Shown here: piece by piece, positions 9,401-17,059 of the stretch
Position numbering within the stretch: position 1 is the first letter of the stretch
Layout of the letters: the number at the start of each line of letters is the position of its first letter
DNA from: Pancytospora philotis
Lineage: Eukaryota; Microsporidia
Assembly (NCBI GenBank): GCA_023647555.1
Contig: JALRLY010000251.1
Coordinates: 1-53,324, forward strand
DNA length: 53,324 bases
Direction of reading: 5' to 3'
Translations under genes and position numbers: made by a program
The notes under the pieces: model-generated
What the model was told of the DNA's origin: nothing
What the model saw: only the letters and a program-made list of their open reading frames with translations
Database searches by the model: none

Positions 9401-9788
9401 CCACCACATCATTCTCGATCGTGAACATAGACTTCAGGATTCTGTAGTGCGCGGATAGGTACACCACCGCCTCGCTATCACCAGGGAGCTCCCGAACTTC
9501 GTCCTCGTGCGCATTCCTCGTGTACGCGCGGTCCCCTCTGCTCCCATCACCCGTGCAGCTGTAGGCGAGCCGCATCGGCGCTGCGTACTTGCGCTGCTTC
9601 GCGATCATGCCGTTGCTGACACAGGGATGCCCACGCATGATGTTGAGCGGGCCCTCGGGATCAACGTACTCGCCAGCGCCATACTCTTCTTCCAGCGCGC
9701 CTATGATGTCAGTGGTGCTGAGGTGCGCGCTCACGAATACCCCCTGGAGAGCGAACAACTTCAAAAGCTGTCGCACCCGCACTCTCAT
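6486..9788 (-). CDS. Family A large secreted protein with internal duplication
   Basis: 1100 aa from the ATG at 9788. An earlier in-frame ATG at 9815 exists, but the box CAAAGTTTTGC and GCCCAT lie directly before 9788, and only that start gives a clean signal peptide (MRVRVRQLLKLFALQGVFVS). It shares GAGEYVDPEGPLNIMRGH and the same later blocks with the 1013-aa paralogue. A unit beginning CAAVARCF at residue 770 recurs as CAAAAECF at residue 871. Both copies continue with R-x-E-N-S-I, then G-x-T-x-D-x-C-Y-Y, and an Ala-rich linker separates them. This roughly accounts for the extra length over the paralogue, which has one copy. No enzymatic motif is visible. It is probably secreted and lineage-specific; its role is unknown. 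Confidence 0.85.
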   Translation of the reverse strand: MRVRVRQLLKLFALQGVFVSAHLSTTDIIGALEEEYGAGEYVDPEGPLNIMRGHPCVSNGMIAKQRKYAAPMRLAYSCTGDGSRGDRAYTRNAHEDEVRELPGDSEAVVYLSAHYRILKSMFTIENDVVVVDRSPEAPFCRLYEREREKCVELFAALLVLAGGGDIRLRINSDISKPVASLTAYGADVSARVLGLESADSATLAAVKFFVEYGGNNASQAAGYGLHYTDSPGFLIQAYICEFIEGKEDVVCIFKAAKEIVARLSAGDPSAQLRPRFFTTDADYVYSYGENAGYFELPEAEMAFSGVQPALLESWLKLDCGNVVDPKHIVSALLKLCYCLSTNPAVDRWNNCMLRTRKQRLRGAFLECVRQAFEAPCSFNRTGVCPIGLQIDLRRNYKIFLSAARASERVTVTGYSSENFSTVPATDPKDFLVVLARALGEPEETLQALQQLLMEALGDNGSASSYLEISIRVDQMLRKFLSVQARPCFDVCTASDGARYGVLWLSLWPDYDDARGHYALKLAFKPEKVEVMYLSQQIRLVGERRRRLVAALKNQDTPYKSVRGSAHAATEESCGPTLCSLVQESLERCLDPAAHRVLADAHIAEACAAEDPLACHIAVSRWMAYTPLQSLGQAVKAGDRLLPTLEGLLAQSTGGGDSAQWVLTADSPVVVVLDNILGSAAVADATLRSFIAGGLRRRVGGRTDLFPSIFLPTATSSSQMQEMDDSAYADFIACLTKCDTFEMLVRRAELQARDIIQAAGNVQGPWGSEVCAAVARCFKLRYENSIRGYCGETPDVCYYKQQSAFIDAAGRAKAVQAAVIKAADARAEAAQAAAVQAEPVQAEAARVAAAQAAGGVEFLKKSNFCADAANLCAAAAECFTRRHENSILSLGGDTFDTCYYRHSVFALIAAAADPAMYSKYCDMLRDIWAHWDDTYSVIEMYALLRKTFRKLPRPAPLSPELVADVFSNGPAAEQIKSLLRVFVIFAQTDRDYCGLCSVFAHYQRLLRPEYACELVELLKRRDDAHRRALSKITFHNKIWFDEGHALPYSAFRDLLVDCVENDAVSGHTLLERVRELLEVKDIPRESDLPEVSPCLSAESMS
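7215..7385 (-). repeat. Ala/Gln/Glu-rich coding repeat between duplicated units
   Basis: Imperfect short repeats built around GCCTGGAC/GCAGCCTGG encode strings of A-x-A-A and V-Q-A-E. The predicted protein segment is helical or coiled. It separates the two copies of the duplicated unit in the 1100-aa protein and is absent from the 1013-aa paralogue, so it probably expanded after or during the duplication. Confidence 0.6.
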
Positions 9789-9813
9789 ATGGGCTGCTGC
9801 TGCAAAACTTTGC
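9789..9813 (-). promoter_or_regulatory. AAATTT-like box and CCC before ATG 9788
   Basis: Minus strand: CAAAGTTTTGC, then CAGCAGCAGCCCAT, then ATG. GCCCATATG is identical at the starts at 12771 and 17060. This decides for 9788 over 9815. Confidence 0.6.
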
Positions 9814-10791
9814 AAATCATGGGCGGCGCGGTTTGATCAAAATGGACCGCCGGGCCGTTGTACCAGAGCACCATTGCTGCAAAGTATAGCTATATTACTT
9901 GGATATATTTGCTTATTGATCTATCATTTATGTGCTGCGACAAGCAGCAATCATTCTACAGAAGCACTGCCTGATCTCGATCTTCAGCTTTACAAAATTT
10001 TACAGTACCGCTGCACTGGGCACTTGACTTCGCTCATTGGAATCTAACATTTACGGCGTTGTAATACGCCTTAACAGCCGCCGTACAGTGCTATTCCTTG
10101 ATGCTTTCATGGACACCAAAATGCCGATACACCCGCGCTGCCACAGGTCTTAATCGGCCCACTGTTTTCTACCTACGAGCATTTGGGGAAGCCATGCGCA
10201 ACCAGGCTGCCCCATCACAAGTGAATATCTCCGCACCGCGCGTTGGCTGGCACCTTCTGCACGCGGTACGGCTTAGCGTCTGAATGCCTAAGATTATCGG
10301 TGCCGCTGCTAAAACAATGGTCGGCTGAGGCGCCCAATTCAACCAGCACCAAGCGAATGCGCAGGCCCGCGACACCCTTGCACACGCTCTATACAGCATA
10401 CATAACAGACCACCTTCTTGATCGATATACACACAAGTCCTAGCAAAGCACTCATTGCATGCTATGCTATGACGGTTTACAGACGAAGGTAAGCCCGCAC
10501 TTTTACTAATAGCAAGGCGAGGCTTGAATACCCGAACAGCTCAATGACGGTGCAGCTGAACTACCAGGAGCATCGTATTCGCGTAAACCGTACAGCTCAG
10601 CCAACGTGCGACGGTCGTGCGGCTACCGGCCACTTCTCCTCCATATACCAATAGCTGGCTGCTTTAACTCTATAAACAAGCCTGCACTAATCTTTTTAGT
10701 TTTGCCAGCAACGACTTCTGACTCAGAACCCCTGCATTGCGATGGGCGATGCTATCTCACGACCTGCCAGCCACCCGCTTTTCTGAGTCTT
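9814..10791. other. Long gap (about 1 kb) between divergent secreted genes
   Basis: No convincing gene. An orphan CAAAATTTTAC box near 9993-10003 has no ATG within the usual 10-30 bases, and reading frames here are short and unlike any neighbour. It may hold decayed sequence, but I could not match it to families A or B. Confidence 0.4.
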
Positions 10792-10815
10792 AAAAATTTG
10801 TGCGAGTTTTATCCC
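10792..10815 (+). promoter_or_regulatory. AAAAATTTG box and CCC before ATG 10816
   Basis: AAAAATTTG ends 16 bases before TTTTATCCC and the ATG. It marks 10816 rather than the upstream in-frame ATG near 10606, and the shorter product begins with a clean signal peptide. Confidence 0.65.
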
Positions 10816-11778
10816 ATGTTTCTGTTGCCGGCCCTGCTCGCTCGCGTGTGCCTCGGAAGTGCGCGTGTAGATAGTATAAAGCTAGATCCTGCAATGATAC
10901 GTCTGCACGACTGGGATGCATTAATCACAAAGGACGAGGATAATCTGAAAGAATTTTGCACCGAGTTCGGTGTTAGTTTGGACGCGGCGCGTGCCGCAGG
11001 TAAGAATATCTGGTGCCACGATTTTCTCAAGCTGCTGCACGAAAAGCACACGACCGCGTACCGCCACATTGCGGACATTAAAGAGTCGCTGAGCAGGAAG
11101 ATTTTTGTCGGCCTGGATGAGTTCATATCACACTCGGATGATAAGTACGTGGCCAGCAGCGTCTCGTTCATGCTCAGCCAACTCAAAGGCAGGCTGCCTT
11201 ACAGCGCAGCCAAGCACTATGATAAGCCGGCCGCCGAGCTGCTGTACCCGGGCGGCAGCCAAGATTTACTAAACGCCTCTAAAACTAGTACTATCCTGAT
11301 CGAAAACCACACATATGATCTAAGAGTGAGGGCCTTATGCTTGACATTAATGATGGAGAATATGGGTAGGCTAGTTGATCGTATTGATAAGTCGACAGCA
11401 TTTTTATGTGATATGCTGCAGGTAATTGCTCCTACTAAAGTATCTAGCGAAATGATCAGTGACAAGTGCAGCTCAATACTTCAAATGGTGGGCGCCAGCG
11501 TATATATGAATTTTGCTCAGTGCTTCGCAGATTCGGTGAGTGAGTTGTGCTTCGACATCTTTTCTGAGCTCTCCACTGCGGTTAACAGCAAAGATGAGGC
11601 TAGAATCAATGTGCTGAGTTCACTCGTAGCACAGGTGCGGCGCTTTGTGTTCGCCTGTTTAGATGTGTCGGTAAAAGATTTGGAGTTCAGAGCGGAGATT
11701 ATACGGAAGCTCAGTATCATAATCTCATCGCTGGAAGCTGGACACCCACCTGTGGAGAACCCGCCCACTCACCAATAA
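10816..11778 (+). CDS. Secreted protein, 320 aa, unrecognised
   Basis: The ATG at 10816 sits directly behind ATCCC and a box. The product opens with MFLLPALLARVCLGSARVDS, a short signal peptide. The rest is helical with scattered cysteines and one N-x-S/T site in N-A-S-K-T. The tail is proline-rich (P-P-V-E-N-P-P). The stop is inside AATAAA (CACCAATAAAC). The second half is AT-richer than neighbouring housekeeping genes, a trait shared with families A and B, but I found no clear sequence relation to either. Location and composition suggest a lineage-specific secreted protein. Function unknown. Confidence 0.75.
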   Translation: MFLLPALLARVCLGSARVDSIKLDPAMIRLHDWDALITKDEDNLKEFCTEFGVSLDAARAAGKNIWCHDFLKLLHEKHTTAYRHIADIKESLSRKIFVGLDEFISHSDDKYVASSVSFMLSQLKGRLPYSAAKHYDKPAAELLYPGGSQDLLNASKTSTILIENHTYDLRVRALCLTLMMENMGRLVDRIDKSTAFLCDMLQVIAPTKVSSEMISDKCSSILQMVGASVYMNFAQCFADSVSELCFDIFSELSTAVNSKDEARINVLSSLVAQVRRFVFACLDVSVKDLEFRAEIIRKLSIIISSLEAGHPPVENPPTHQ

Positions 11779-11810
11779 ACTTACTTGCCTACACGTTTAT
11801 CCATCGCAGT

Positions 11811-12368
11811 TTAATCAAAATTTCCGTGCGGATTGAACCACAGCATCTCCCGCCCATCGGGTATTGCTATAATCATCTCGTACGATGATTCAAACAAAGC
11901 CACGCTGCACAGATTCGTTACCAAGCGCTTCGCCTCATCCAGGAACATGCTGTCGCAGCATAGAGCCTGCGCCGTTACCTCCTCGTCAAAGAAGTAGAGC
12001 CAGACATTCAGACAGAAGACGAAGCCCTCGCCTTCAATGATGTCGGGCAACACCTGCGCGATCTGCGCGCTATCCACTGCTGTTAGATTGTAGACCTTAC
12101 CTTCGTGCTCGAATGCAGCCGAGTTCTCAGGTGCAGATTTGAAGTCGCAGGCCACCACAGTCGCGCTAGCATCGCAGCACGAGAGCAAAACGGCGCTCTG
12201 GCGATTCTTTATGAGATGGCGCGCAATGCACTTGCCGAGCTTCAGCCACTCGTTATTATAGCCCCCCTGTGCGTCGTCACCGGGCACGCCAATGATGTAG
12301 AGGTTTGGTCTACGCTTCTCGGCTCTAAAGCTCCCAAACAGAACACTATAACTCGGCTGTGCGTCCAT
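11811..12368 (-). CDS. Hypothetical protein, 185 aa
   Basis: The ATG at 12368 follows GCTGCCCCTCAAGGAT, a CCC-type signal. The N-terminus has alternating strands (N-L-Y-I-I-G-V-P-G-D-D, then S-A-V-L-L-S-C-C-D), suggesting an alpha/beta domain. There is no signal peptide or membrane segment. It is divergent from the proteasome alpha-7 gene. A link to proteasome assembly would be a guess from position only. It converges closely with the gene ending at 11778 (32-base gap). Confidence 0.65.
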   Translation of the reverse strand: MDAQPSYSVLFGSFRAEKRRPNLYIIGVPGDDAQGGYNNEWLKLGKCIARHLIKNRQSAVLLSCCDASATVVACDFKSAPENSAAFEHEGKVYNLTAVDSAQIAQVLPDIIEGEGFVFCLNVWLYFFDEEVTAQALCCDSMFLDEAKRLVTNLCSVALFESSYEMIIAIPDGREMLWFNPHGNFD

Positions 12369-12755
12369 ATCCTTGAGGGGCAGCTGCTGTGATGCTGAGA
12401 AGACTAGACCAGAGTAAGCACGGTTTAGCTACCGGGCATGTTATTTGCAACTCATCATTTATTGTTAAAGGCTGTTCACTCTAATCCGTTCTGCACGCAT
12501 GGGCCCATTTCTGTATACCTTTGACGCAGGATGGGCTCTTCGCGAGCTACACCATTTAAAGTAAATGCTGACTCGGGACACTGATCAGCAGTGCCATTTC
12601 CTACTTTTGTCATTGTTATGAAGGAGCCACGCGTGACATTCGTGTCAATATGGGCCATGCGCATGCCGTAAGCAGGGGCCATCCGACTATTAGCAGCTGA
12701 AACTGACACTACCACACGCACGTATGCTCCGCTGCCGGGCCCTGTTATGGCCGCG
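12369..12755. other. Gap between divergent genes
   Basis: About 390 bases with no supported gene. A minus-strand frame ending at 12476 is followed 15 bases later by AATAAA, but it lacks a start signal and would run into the alpha-7 promoter, so I did not call it. Confidence 0.4.
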
Positions 12756-12770
12756 AATATTTTTGCCCAT
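12756..12770 (+). promoter_or_regulatory. AATATTTTTG box joined to CCC before ATG 12771
   Basis: AATATTTTTGCCCAT lies immediately before the ATG, the most compact form of the signal in the window. It places the start at 12771, not at the in-frame ATG at 12747, whose codons overlap the box. Confidence 0.65.
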
Positions 12771-13505
12771 ATGGCCGAGCTGGACATGGGAAACATTTAC
12801 AGCAGCAGCGGGCAGATCGTCCAGCAGCGCTATGCGCAGAAGGCGGCCGACAACGGGAGCACCATCATCGCGATGTGCAACAGCAGGGGCGCGGTGCTGC
12901 TCGTGGCGAAGCCGATCGCGTCGAAGCTGCTCGTGCAGGAGTCCGACCTGCGCATCAAGAGGGTCGCGAGCAACGTGTACACCGCGTACACGGGGCTGCT
13001 CACCGACGGCTTCTTCGTCACCCACTACTGCCGCTCCACGGCCCGCGACTACGTCTCGCTGTACAAGGAGGAGATGAACGCGCACCACTTCCAGGAGACG
13101 CTGCAGCGCGTCCTCTACCACTTCACGCAGTCCGTCGGCGCGCGCGTGCTCGGCGCGAACTTCCTGGCCATCGTGAAGGACGGCGGCGCGTACAGGGTGT
13201 TCGGCGCGGACGTGTCGGGCAAGGTCACCGACTACCACGGGTACGCGTACGGCACGGGCGGCCGGCGCGCCCAGACCGAGATCGAGAAGTTCGACTTCGA
13301 GGCGATGGAGATCAGGGACCTCGTCGACCAGGGGATCAAGACGCTCTTCAAGTGCTACGACTCGCTCTCCGACCTCCCGTTCACCGTCGAGGTCGGCTAC
13401 ATCAGCGACGACGCGGACGGCGAGTTCATGCGGATGTCGCAGGAGACCGTGGGCCAGATAATGGAGAAGTACAAGAACGTGAGCGTCGACGGCGAGGATG
13501 ATTAA
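12771..13505 (+). CDS. PRE10: 20S proteasome alpha-7 subunit (Pre10/PSMA3-like)
   Basis: 244 aa. This is a structural alpha-ring subunit of the 20S proteasome. Evidence for alpha-7: P-I-A-S-K-L-L-V followed by an R-I-K strand corresponds to the I-T-S-K-L-L-V block, and H-G-Y-A-Y-G-T-G-G-R-R-A-Q-T-E-I-E-K corresponds to the G-x-A-x-G-x-G-x-Q-x-A-K-x-E-x-E-K block. The C-terminus is acidic (DGEDD), as in alpha-7. The N-terminal alpha signature, normally Y-D-x-x-x-x-x-F-S-P-x-G-R, is degenerate: G-N-I-Y-S-S-S-G-Q-I-V-Q-Q-R-Y-A. No catalytic Thr is expected in an alpha subunit. Codons are strongly G/C-ending. A different alpha subunit is possible, but alpha-7 fits best. Confidence 0.8.
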   Translation: MAELDMGNIYSSSGQIVQQRYAQKAADNGSTIIAMCNSRGAVLLVAKPIASKLLVQESDLRIKRVASNVYTAYTGLLTDGFFVTHYCRSTARDYVSLYKEEMNAHHFQETLQRVLYHFTQSVGARVLGANFLAIVKDGGAYRVFGADVSGKVTDYHGYAYGTGGRRAQTEIEKFDFEAMEIRDLVDQGIKTLFKCYDSLSDLPFTVEVGYISDDADGEFMRMSQETVGQIMEKYKNVSVDGEDD

Positions 13506-13712
13506 ATGTCTTTAAATTGGCGCTGTTTCTTCATTTTTGTGGCATGCTGGCGAGCATGTATCGTAATAATATCCACCGGGCGGAACAGCGTCGAGCTTGT
13601 ATAGCTCGGCTCGCGCCCATAATAGCGCAGCTGTGGTGGTACTCGCAGCCGTGCTGGCACTGCTGACGACGCGACCCCAAAAATTTAGTTGCTGTTCTGG
13701 GTCCATCCACAG

Positions 13713-14672
13713 ATGGAGGAGGTTGCGCGCATACCGGCGCAGCGCGCCTGCGTTCGGATGAAGGACGGGAACGTCGTGCTCTTCACGCCGGGCCAGGCCT
13801 CCTATCTGCTCTACCGCGTGGCCAGCGGCGATATGCTGCAGCGGAGGCTCCGGGCGCCGATCGTCAACATCGACTTCCTCGCCCGCACGCTCGTGGTTTT
13901 CTTCGAGCACTGCCACGTGGAGTACAGCATCTGGGAGGGCGCGAAGCTCACGACCTACGTGGTCGAGCGCGTCGTCGGCAAGCTCGTCGTGGACAGCGAC
14001 TTTGCGTACCTGCTCCGCGAGAGGGAGCTCCTCCCCAACCTGTACGGGCAGATGCCCAGCCCCGTGCGCGTGGACTGGGCCAGGGTGGTCGACCACGCGT
14101 ATCTGTGCACGTGCAGCGCCAACGTGCTGAGCATACACGTCGGCAGAGCGCAGGTGTACTCCGTGGCGGTGGCCAATTCGGAGCGCGTGGATGTGAGCAT
14201 TAGACGGGGCAAGGTGTACGTTCTGGACGGCGACCGCATAAGGGGCCACGACCTGAATCTCTACCTGGACGAGCTCGCGGACTTCGCGCCGACGCGGTTC
14301 ACGAACATCGAGAACGAGGTGCTGCTCTACGATGGCGCGAGGCAGCTGCTGCGGCTGTACCAGAAGAATCTCAAGAACCTGCTATTCGAGTGCCGCGCGA
14401 CCGATTACTGCTACGACCCGTCGACGCAGCTACTGGCAGTGCTGCAGGACGGCACGCACGTGGCAGTCTACGCCCACAAGAATATCTACACGCAGCCGTT
14501 CAGGCTGGTGCACGGGAGCACGGTGTACACCGAAAATGAGGACGAGTTCGACGAGTCCGATTCCGCGCATGTGGACTTCATCGCAGCCACCGAGGAGTCG
14601 CAGAGCTCAGCCGAGACGAGCACCGCTGTCTCTGTATGCGGCGAGCAGGGCCCTCACTTCGTGCATGTCTAG
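13713..14672 (+). CDS. Hypothetical beta-rich protein, 319 aa
   Basis: The ATG at 13713 follows AAAAATTTAG at 13677-13687 and a GGG-type signal (CTGGGTCC). The sequence alternates short hydrophobic strands and turns (N-V-V-L-F, Y-L-L-Y-R-V, N-I-D-F-L, T-L-V-V-F-F) with no helix-rich part, consistent with a beta-propeller. I see no WD dipeptides at regular spacing. The C-terminal 50 residues are acidic and Ser/Thr-rich, probably disordered. It shares high G/C codon use with the proteasome gene upstream. The propeller idea is inference from pattern; no family is recognised. Confidence 0.7.
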   Translation: MEEVARIPAQRACVRMKDGNVVLFTPGQASYLLYRVASGDMLQRRLRAPIVNIDFLARTLVVFFEHCHVEYSIWEGAKLTTYVVERVVGKLVVDSDFAYLLRERELLPNLYGQMPSPVRVDWARVVDHAYLCTCSANVLSIHVGRAQVYSVAVANSERVDVSIRRGKVYVLDGDRIRGHDLNLYLDELADFAPTRFTNIENEVLLYDGARQLLRLYQKNLKNLLFECRATDYCYDPSTQLLAVLQDGTHVAVYAHKNIYTQPFRLVHGSTVYTENEDEFDESDSAHVDFIAATEESQSSAETSTAVSVCGEQGPHFVHV

Positions 14673-15045
14673 ATCCACCGTACTGGGATGACTGGGTGGT
14701 GTTGCGCGAAGCTGTAACTTATTTATTAAACTACATATTGGCATACTTCCCAACTTTTATTGCATATCACGAGTGTTGCAGAATATTAATAGCCGCCCGC
14801 CACTGTGGCGTATGCAGTGCGGCCCTATCTAATGGAAATGGCTATCTTGAGACCACAGCCGCAGCTCAGAAAGCAGCCTCCGCCATATAAACGACAAGAA
14901 CCGCCTCTTCCTGTGCAGTGGCTTCTTTGCACGCGCCGCGCAGCCGTGGCTGTACACGCTGCGCGGCCCCGCTGCTATCACCAGCTACAAATTTTGATGT
15001 ATCACAGCGCGTCTTATGAAGGCACGACGGCAAAATAGCCCTCAG
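14673..15045. other. Gap before the 398-aa gene
   Basis: It holds the 3' flank of the upstream gene (AT-rich near 14715-14800) and, at 14989-14996, an AAATTTTG box of the downstream gene. I see nothing else. Confidence 0.4.
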
Positions 15046-16242
15046 ATGGCGGACGCTACCGAAGAGCCGCAAACAAAAAACGCGCCGTGTGTCGAGCGCT
15101 TCGACGCGATACTGGCCGTGATCAACGAAATAATGGAGGCAGACGCCAAGGGCGCGCGGGCCGATGCGCAGCGGCCTGACGGGGGCGCCGGCGCCGACGG
15201 CAGCAGCGCGCTCACGCGGGAGCAGATCGGCGGCATGTTCGCCGGCTGCTCGTTCAAGGACCTGGAGAACATGCGGCGGTTTATCGACGAGCTGAAGATG
15301 TTCGCCAGCGGCCTCGTCGTGCGCGACCGCGGGTCGGAGGCGGAGCACATCGGCTTCCTGAAGGAGTACTGCGACGTGCTCGGGAACTCCGCGGGCGTGC
15401 TCCAGGGCTTCACCACGCTGCTCGGCTACAGCACCGACCCGGAGATACTGCGCGTCGCGGCCTTCCGCCTCTTCCAGGTGATCTTCCTGCGCCAGGACAT
15501 GCCGCGCGTCTACTTCTACGACATCTCGCTGCTCGCGACGCTGCTGCGCAGCAACTTCAAGAACAACGCGTACCTGCGCTGCGTGCTGGCGCGCCTGAGC
15601 CTCGCGTTCGTCGAGGAGATCTGCCAGTCCTACGTGGCGAAGCGGCGCTACGTGTTCAGCCGCGAGCTGCTGTTCGAGTTCTCGCGCCGCGTGGAGACGC
15701 TGATCAACGCCCTCAACGGGCTGGTGAGCGAGCTCGGCGTGGGCCAGGCGGCGATCCCGAAGATCCTGTTCGTCATCTTCGTGTTCGAGATCGAGAAGAG
15801 CTCGGTCTTCCTCGCGGAGTTCGACAGCGCGGAGCTCTTCTACTGCGCGGTGCGCGTCTTCTACAGCGGCATGGCCTTCGCCAAGCGGCTCGAGAACATG
15901 ATCAAGACCAAGCTGCTCTGGTCGTTCAAGTCGGACACGAAGCGCTACACGCTCGATCTGATCTTCCAGAGCATCTTCAAGGCCGAGTTCCGGCGGCTCG
16001 TGGGCAGCATCAAGGAGGCGAAGATCGTCTCGTACAAGTACAGCCGGACGAGCGTCGCCGTCGCGGCCTGCGCGGCGAGCCAGCCCCAGCGGTCGCCCTC
16101 CGCGGACGCGCAGCGCAGCGGCGCGCCCGAGGCCCCCGGCGGCCGGCCCGCCCACGCGTTCTCCCCGCTGAGCCGCCGGATAGCCGAGATCGCCGGGATC
16201 CGCGACGACTACGAGAGCAAGCGCCGACTCAACTTCGAGTAG
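15046..16242 (+). CDS. Hypothetical helical protein, 398 aa
   Basis: Two starts compete. The ATG at 15046 is preceded by GCAAAATAGCCCTCAG (box plus CCC). The in-frame ATG at 15016 lies 20 bases after AAATTTTG but lacks a CCC. I prefer 15046. After a disordered Gly/Ala/Asp-rich stretch (about 30-55), residues 60-330 are helical with many F/Y/L pairs, armadillo-like in feel. The last 70 residues are Pro/Ala/Ser/Arg-rich and disordered. There is no signal peptide. Codons are strongly G/C-ending. Family not recognised; intracellular by default. Confidence 0.7.
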   Translation: MADATEEPQTKNAPCVERFDAILAVINEIMEADAKGARADAQRPDGGAGADGSSALTREQIGGMFAGCSFKDLENMRRFIDELKMFASGLVVRDRGSEAEHIGFLKEYCDVLGNSAGVLQGFTTLLGYSTDPEILRVAAFRLFQVIFLRQDMPRVYFYDISLLATLLRSNFKNNAYLRCVLARLSLAFVEEICQSYVAKRRYVFSRELLFEFSRRVETLINALNGLVSELGVGQAAIPKILFVIFVFEIEKSSVFLAEFDSAELFYCAVRVFYSGMAFAKRLENMIKTKLLWSFKSDTKRYTLDLIFQSIFKAEFRRLVGSIKEAKIVSYKYSRTSVAVAACAASQPQRSPSADAQRSGAPEAPGGRPAHAFSPLSRRIAEIAGIRDDYESKRRLNFE

Positions 16243-16372
16243 CGCACCGCGCGCCCCGCCCAAGCCTTTTGACAGCAGCCCACTACACAATAAATCAGTC
16301 TAGCGATATGCAATTTAATATTTCAGCCGGGCGCCGCACGCATGCGGCCCGCCCGAGAACGCAACAAGACTG

Positions 16373-16618
16373 CTAGTGTTTGTATTTATTGAACAGCGCC
16401 ACGACAAAAAACATCGAAACGACGTTCTGCGCCACCAGCCCCACGTTGATCCAGATCGCGTACTCGCCCGGCTTGCTCAGCCACACGTACAGCGCCGAGA
16501 TGACGATGTTCAGGAAGTACACGAACGATACCACCAGCAGCTTGATGTCGCTCACCATGCCCTTCTGCTCCGCGCTGTCCAGATCGACCGGGCTTGTGTA
16601 GTCGCTGCTGCTGCTCAT
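16373..16618 (-). CDS. Small two-helix membrane protein, 81 aa
   Basis: The ATG at 16618 lies behind TTAAATTTGCACAAAATTTTGG; an ATG eight codons earlier falls inside that box and is rejected. The N-terminus is soluble, acidic and Ser-rich (1-20). Hydrophobic helices span about 25-47 and 54-76, and the tail is short and basic. A hairpin membrane protein of this size could be an ER or vacuolar accessory subunit, but I cannot name the family. AATAAA occurs within the last codons (N-K), so the polyadenylation signal may be inside the ORF. Confidence 0.7.
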   Translation of the reverse strand: MSSSSDYTSPVDLDSAEQKGMVSDIKLLVVSFVYFLNIVISALYVWLSKPGEYAIWINVGLVAQNVVSMFFVVALFNKYKH

Positions 16619-16642
16619 TGACGGCGCCAAAATTTTGTGCAA

Positions 16643-17039
16643 ATTTAAGGAGGCGGGCGCGCTCCTTAACGGCGCGCGTCTGCGCTGGGCGGTTGCTACG
16701 TCTGATTTGGCGCGCGGATGCGGTGGGGGCTAAGCTAGTGTGCAATGCAGTGAACTGGCCGGTGAAGACAGTTTTGCTGATGATCCGACTGCACTTACGC
16801 ACCACAAGATAGAGGTAGCGCATGGCGCTCCTTTTTATCGCTTGAACTACTGCTAACAGCGCATGCACACCGGTGCAGCCAATAATAGATGCCGTAGCAG
16901 GCCTGCGATACTATTTTTGCACTGATACTAACTAAACTATCAGGCTGGATGTAAATCAGCGCTGCTGCAGCACCTGCGGCCCGCACCGCGTCATCCCGCC
17001 CATAAATGGCGCGCTGGTGTGTTTGATCAGGGATAATGT
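16643..17039. other. Gap between divergent genes
   Basis: About 400 bases with no supported gene. TACTAAC near 16925 equals the yeast branch-site sequence, but no donor or flanking exon is visible. A GCTGATGATCC at about 16777 is not a good box C. Confidence 0.4.
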
Positions 17040-17059
17040 AAAAAATTTGGAAGGCCCAT
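17040..17059 (+). promoter_or_regulatory. AAAAAATTTGG box and CCC before ATG 17060
   Basis: AAAAAATTTGGAAGGCCCAT ends directly at the ATG. It matches the compact layout at 12756-12770. Confidence 0.65.

Noticed and set aside
10098..10283. Possible retroelement or gene remnant sharing GGACACCAAAATG with 2740-2755
   Set aside because: The match is only about 13 bases and surrounding sequence does not align.
12476..12796. Minus-strand frame of 106 codons with AATAAA after its stop
   Set aside because: No box or CCC at any usable ATG, and the frame runs through the proteasome alpha-7 start and promoter. It might be real but I cannot support it.
16920..16940. TACTAAC as an intron branch site
   Set aside because: No GT donor, no flanking coding sequence, and the alpha-actinin gene downstream starts cleanly at 17060.
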